Shown piece after piece: positions 61,600 through 64,000 of a stretch of DNA of 64,000 nucleotides. How positions within the stretch are numbered: the stretch's first letter is position 1; each line of letters begins with the position of its first letter. Below the pieces are notes generated by a model. It was not told the DNA's origin, did not search any database, and worked only from the letters and a program-made list of their open reading frames with translations. The stretch is from Patella vulgata (taxonomy: Eukaryota > Mollusca > Gastropoda > Patellidae), in contig NC_065881.2 in assembly GCF_932274485.2 (NCBI RefSeq), forward strand, positions 47,068,702-47,132,701. Reading direction: 5' to 3'. Position numbers and translations under genes: made by a program.

Positions 61600-61638
<39 letters not shown>
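61600..61638 (+). repeat. (TA)n microsatellite
   Basis: About 19 uninterrupted TA repeats. Confidence 0.97.
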
Positions 61639-61639
<1 letters not shown>

Positions 61640-63070
61640 TGTCAATATCACCGTTAACACTTGGAGATGTCAACAAATAAATGATGTAGAGAGTCCATAT
61701 ACACGCGCGAGACAGTTGTAAAAGTGTAAATGGCTTGTGCAAAAACTTGTGAAATTTATCTACAGCGAAGAGGAAGCGTTAAAACCATTATAATGTACAT
61801 ACATATGTTCCATGTTAATGGTCGTCCTCTATGTTATGAAACTGCAGATGAAAAGTGAAGCCAGCGAGACCCCGGGAGAACTGTAATTGCTCTGTAGGTT
61901 TGATGTTAGTTGTGATACGGATGTTCTAAATCGATTCTGCTTCCGTTTGTTGATCTGGTCATTAGTTTAAAATTTCAACCTACTATCTAAATCTACTCCT
62001 CATCTATATCAGCATAATGATGCGCTTTAATATAGATAGGCTGCTTTGATCAGGTTCATAAATAAAATGGCCGATTCCAGCGCATTTATAGTTTTGATTT
62101 GTTTTATGGGAAGGCAGTCTATTGGCAAAGGCAGTGCGGAATGAACTCAGTGTTATTTTGCCAAGATCACAAACTCATTAAAAACAAAAAATAATAATCG
62201 TATAACGTGTCCCACCATAATCGAAATAGGAAACCATATGGAAGCCACCAATTAACTTATTGACAAGTCAGGTATGCTTATTCTTTCTAGAACACCTGTT
62301 ACCACTTCTAATAGTTACTGCTGTGCATGTTGTATTGAATGATTAAATAAAATATAGAATAAGCATTAGCATTAAAATCTAAGAATGATTAAATGCCGAT
62401 GAAACCCATTTAGTTGTTGTAGATGTCCCAATCTTTATAGATTTTTGCAGTTACAGAAATAATTTACTTTTTCGCTACAGGTTATGAGCTGTCATCGACC
62501 AAATTGACATTTAAAACGAAAATTGTGCTTATCAGATAATGTCACGAGGATTTGAATTACATGCTATTAGGCTCACTGAATTTCAGTCGATATTTCTCGG
62601 ATCAACTGGTTTATTTATGTCTATTATATATGGTGATTTATTATAACTGCCTACAAGTTTTATGGGAAATCAAATCCACCGATTAATGATTATGTATGAT
62701 TATGCTGAAACTGATTCTGAAATTTAAAGGGACACTAGCAGTTAAATTCTAAAATATTATTTGTCCGCATTCAAAACCATCAAATGGCAAAACGCAAAAT
62801 TTTGAGCGATTATAATTACTTATTTCGAATAAAACTAACAGTAACTTAGTTTAATTGACTAGATAAAATGTTCCAGAAGATATTTTTTCCCTTGCCAATG
62901 CTTTGATCGTGTCCTTTTAAAACATAAACATATGACATCAATATGATATGCAGTTAATATGGAAGTTTGCACTAGACGTTATTTACATTACACTGATTTT
63001 TATCTTGAACCAAAATACAGTAATCTACAACGGCACTTCAAATGAAACATTTATTCAATACATGATTCCT
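61639..63070. other. Unique intergenic DNA
   Basis: No gene recognised. TTAAAGGGACACTAGCAGTT near 62727 resembles the start of repeats common in molluscs, but no partner copy is present here. Confidence 0.45.
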
Positions 63071-63082
63071 TATATTAAAATC

Positions 63083-63144
63083 CCCGTCTTCATTAGCCCA
63101 GGTTAGGAGCAGAACAGTAGGACGTTAAACTCCATTTCATTTTC
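63083..63144 (+). mobile_element. 62-bp SINE family B stub with perfect 12-bp TSD
   Basis: TATATTAAAATC is at 63071-63082 and identical at 63145-63156. Between them are only the last 62 bp of family B: CCGTCTTCATTAGCCCAGG, AGAACAGTAGGACGTTAAAC and TCCATTTCATTTT. A very strongly 5'-truncated insertion. Confidence 0.9.
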
Positions 63145-63156
63145 TATATTAAAATC

Positions 63157-64000
63157 ATCCGTGCTTTGCAATTATTCTAAAGAACTTCAATGTCAAACGA
63201 CAACATCTTTATCTGGTGGTAACGTTTCTATCTATCATTAGCACATCCGTTCTGACCTGCAAAAAACTGACAAGCATTCGGTCGAGGCGTTGTTCTCTGG
63301 GGTCTCCATTCTACCCATCATAGCTTGCCACGTCTGATTTCAATGACCCATATCATTACGAACTGCAGGGGCCACGCGTACTGGAATATCCTCTAATAAG
63401 ACACGTGTGTTGAAAGGAAAATTCTTCCGGTGTTTTAATGACCAGAGGGGACCTTGATTAAGATGTTCACTAGAATATAACAGAAAAGTTGATTATGAAT
63501 TACTCTGACATGATTACAAATTAAACTTGAACCCAGAAAGTTCTTTTTTTAAAGACAATATTAAGAACATTTGATCTTTGTTACAATAAAAGACCCAAAT
63601 TTAATGGCGTTATTGCAATTTTGATAATGACTGTTCGAGTGAGGGAGACCAAGACGTTTAAACAAAAACTGAAAACAGAAATGCTTCAATATTTTATTGA
63701 TAATTGCTTTTCTGAAAACAGTATAACAAACCGTTTCTTCCTTAATGTGTTATCAAAGTGCGTTTGGCGACAAAATTAGCGTATATCAAACTTCTTGGGG
63801 TCTGGGTTAAATCCAGTGCTAACGACCAAAGCCTACAAAGAAATTAAATCTCTTGAAAAAGACGCCGAATGCGTCCTACTTAAAACATAAATGCAACCTC
63901 TGTTCAAAGGACACAGCTTTTTTTTCTAAAAGCAGAAATTAATCCACAGGATGTAGTTAATATGGTGGTTGGAAATATTCTCACCAGTGCGGTAAATGTG
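63157..64000. other. Unique intergenic DNA to window end
   Basis: Nothing recognised on either strand. Confidence 0.45.

Overview
The window reads as intergenic, repeat-rich nuclear DNA from a marine invertebrate, most likely a mollusc and probably a bivalve. The evidence is indirect: AT-rich sequence, no long open frame on either strand, and many tRNA-derived SINEs. Their conserved middle (CTCGTGGGTTTTCTCCGGG, then TTTCCTCCCAC) and their GACGTTAAACCCC ends are of a type I associate with molluscan genomes. The species cannot be fixed from the sequence alone.

No protein-coding gene, rRNA, functional tRNA or CRISPR array can be supported. The longest open frames are about 130 codons, show no recognisable domain, and several lie inside repeats. 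The one recognisable protein remnant is a C-terminal piece of a Tc1-like transposase near 17.3-17.4 kb. The window is best described as a gene desert (or a very large intron) peppered with small non-autonomous mobile elements.

Layout: 1-0.62 kb, two opposed fragments of one repeat; 2.76-3.83 kb, an array of ~150-bp monomers containing an exact 70-bp tandem duplication; 4.0-4.35 kb, a full-length SINE with target-site duplication (TSD). 9.9-10.7 kb, a DNA element with terminal inverted repeats (TIRs); 11.95 kb, a SINE that has lost its B box; 15.9 kb, a SINE. 16.5-17.8 kb, a ~320-bp tandem repeat split by the Tc1 remnant. 22.5 and 26.0 kb, two copies of a ~400-bp TTAA-ended MITE. 30.4, 34.9, 44.4 and 63.1 kb, more SINEs. 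36.55 kb, a 332-bp MITE with 8-bp TSD. 38.5 kb, a fold-back element made of inverted arrays of palindromic 21-bp units. 41.2 kb, a 722-bp element with 24-bp perfect TIRs. 44.9 kb, a degenerate palindromic element. 51.7-52.7 kb, a second, shorter copy of the 2.8-kb array interrupted by a truncated copy of the 36.5-kb MITE. 59.3 kb, a complete (CT)-tailed SINE. 61.2 kb, a SINE of another subfamily.

The elements form a layered history: MITE into array repeat, Tc1 into tandem repeat, and SINEs of several ages whose TSDs are still readable. Between them lie long stretches of apparently unique DNA. A few of these carry clusters of homeodomain, FOX, SOX or nuclear-receptor-like words and could be cis-regulatory, but that is only inference. 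I found no convincing new multi-gene system; the most distinctive structures are the fold-back element at 38.5 kb and the TIR element at 41.2 kb.
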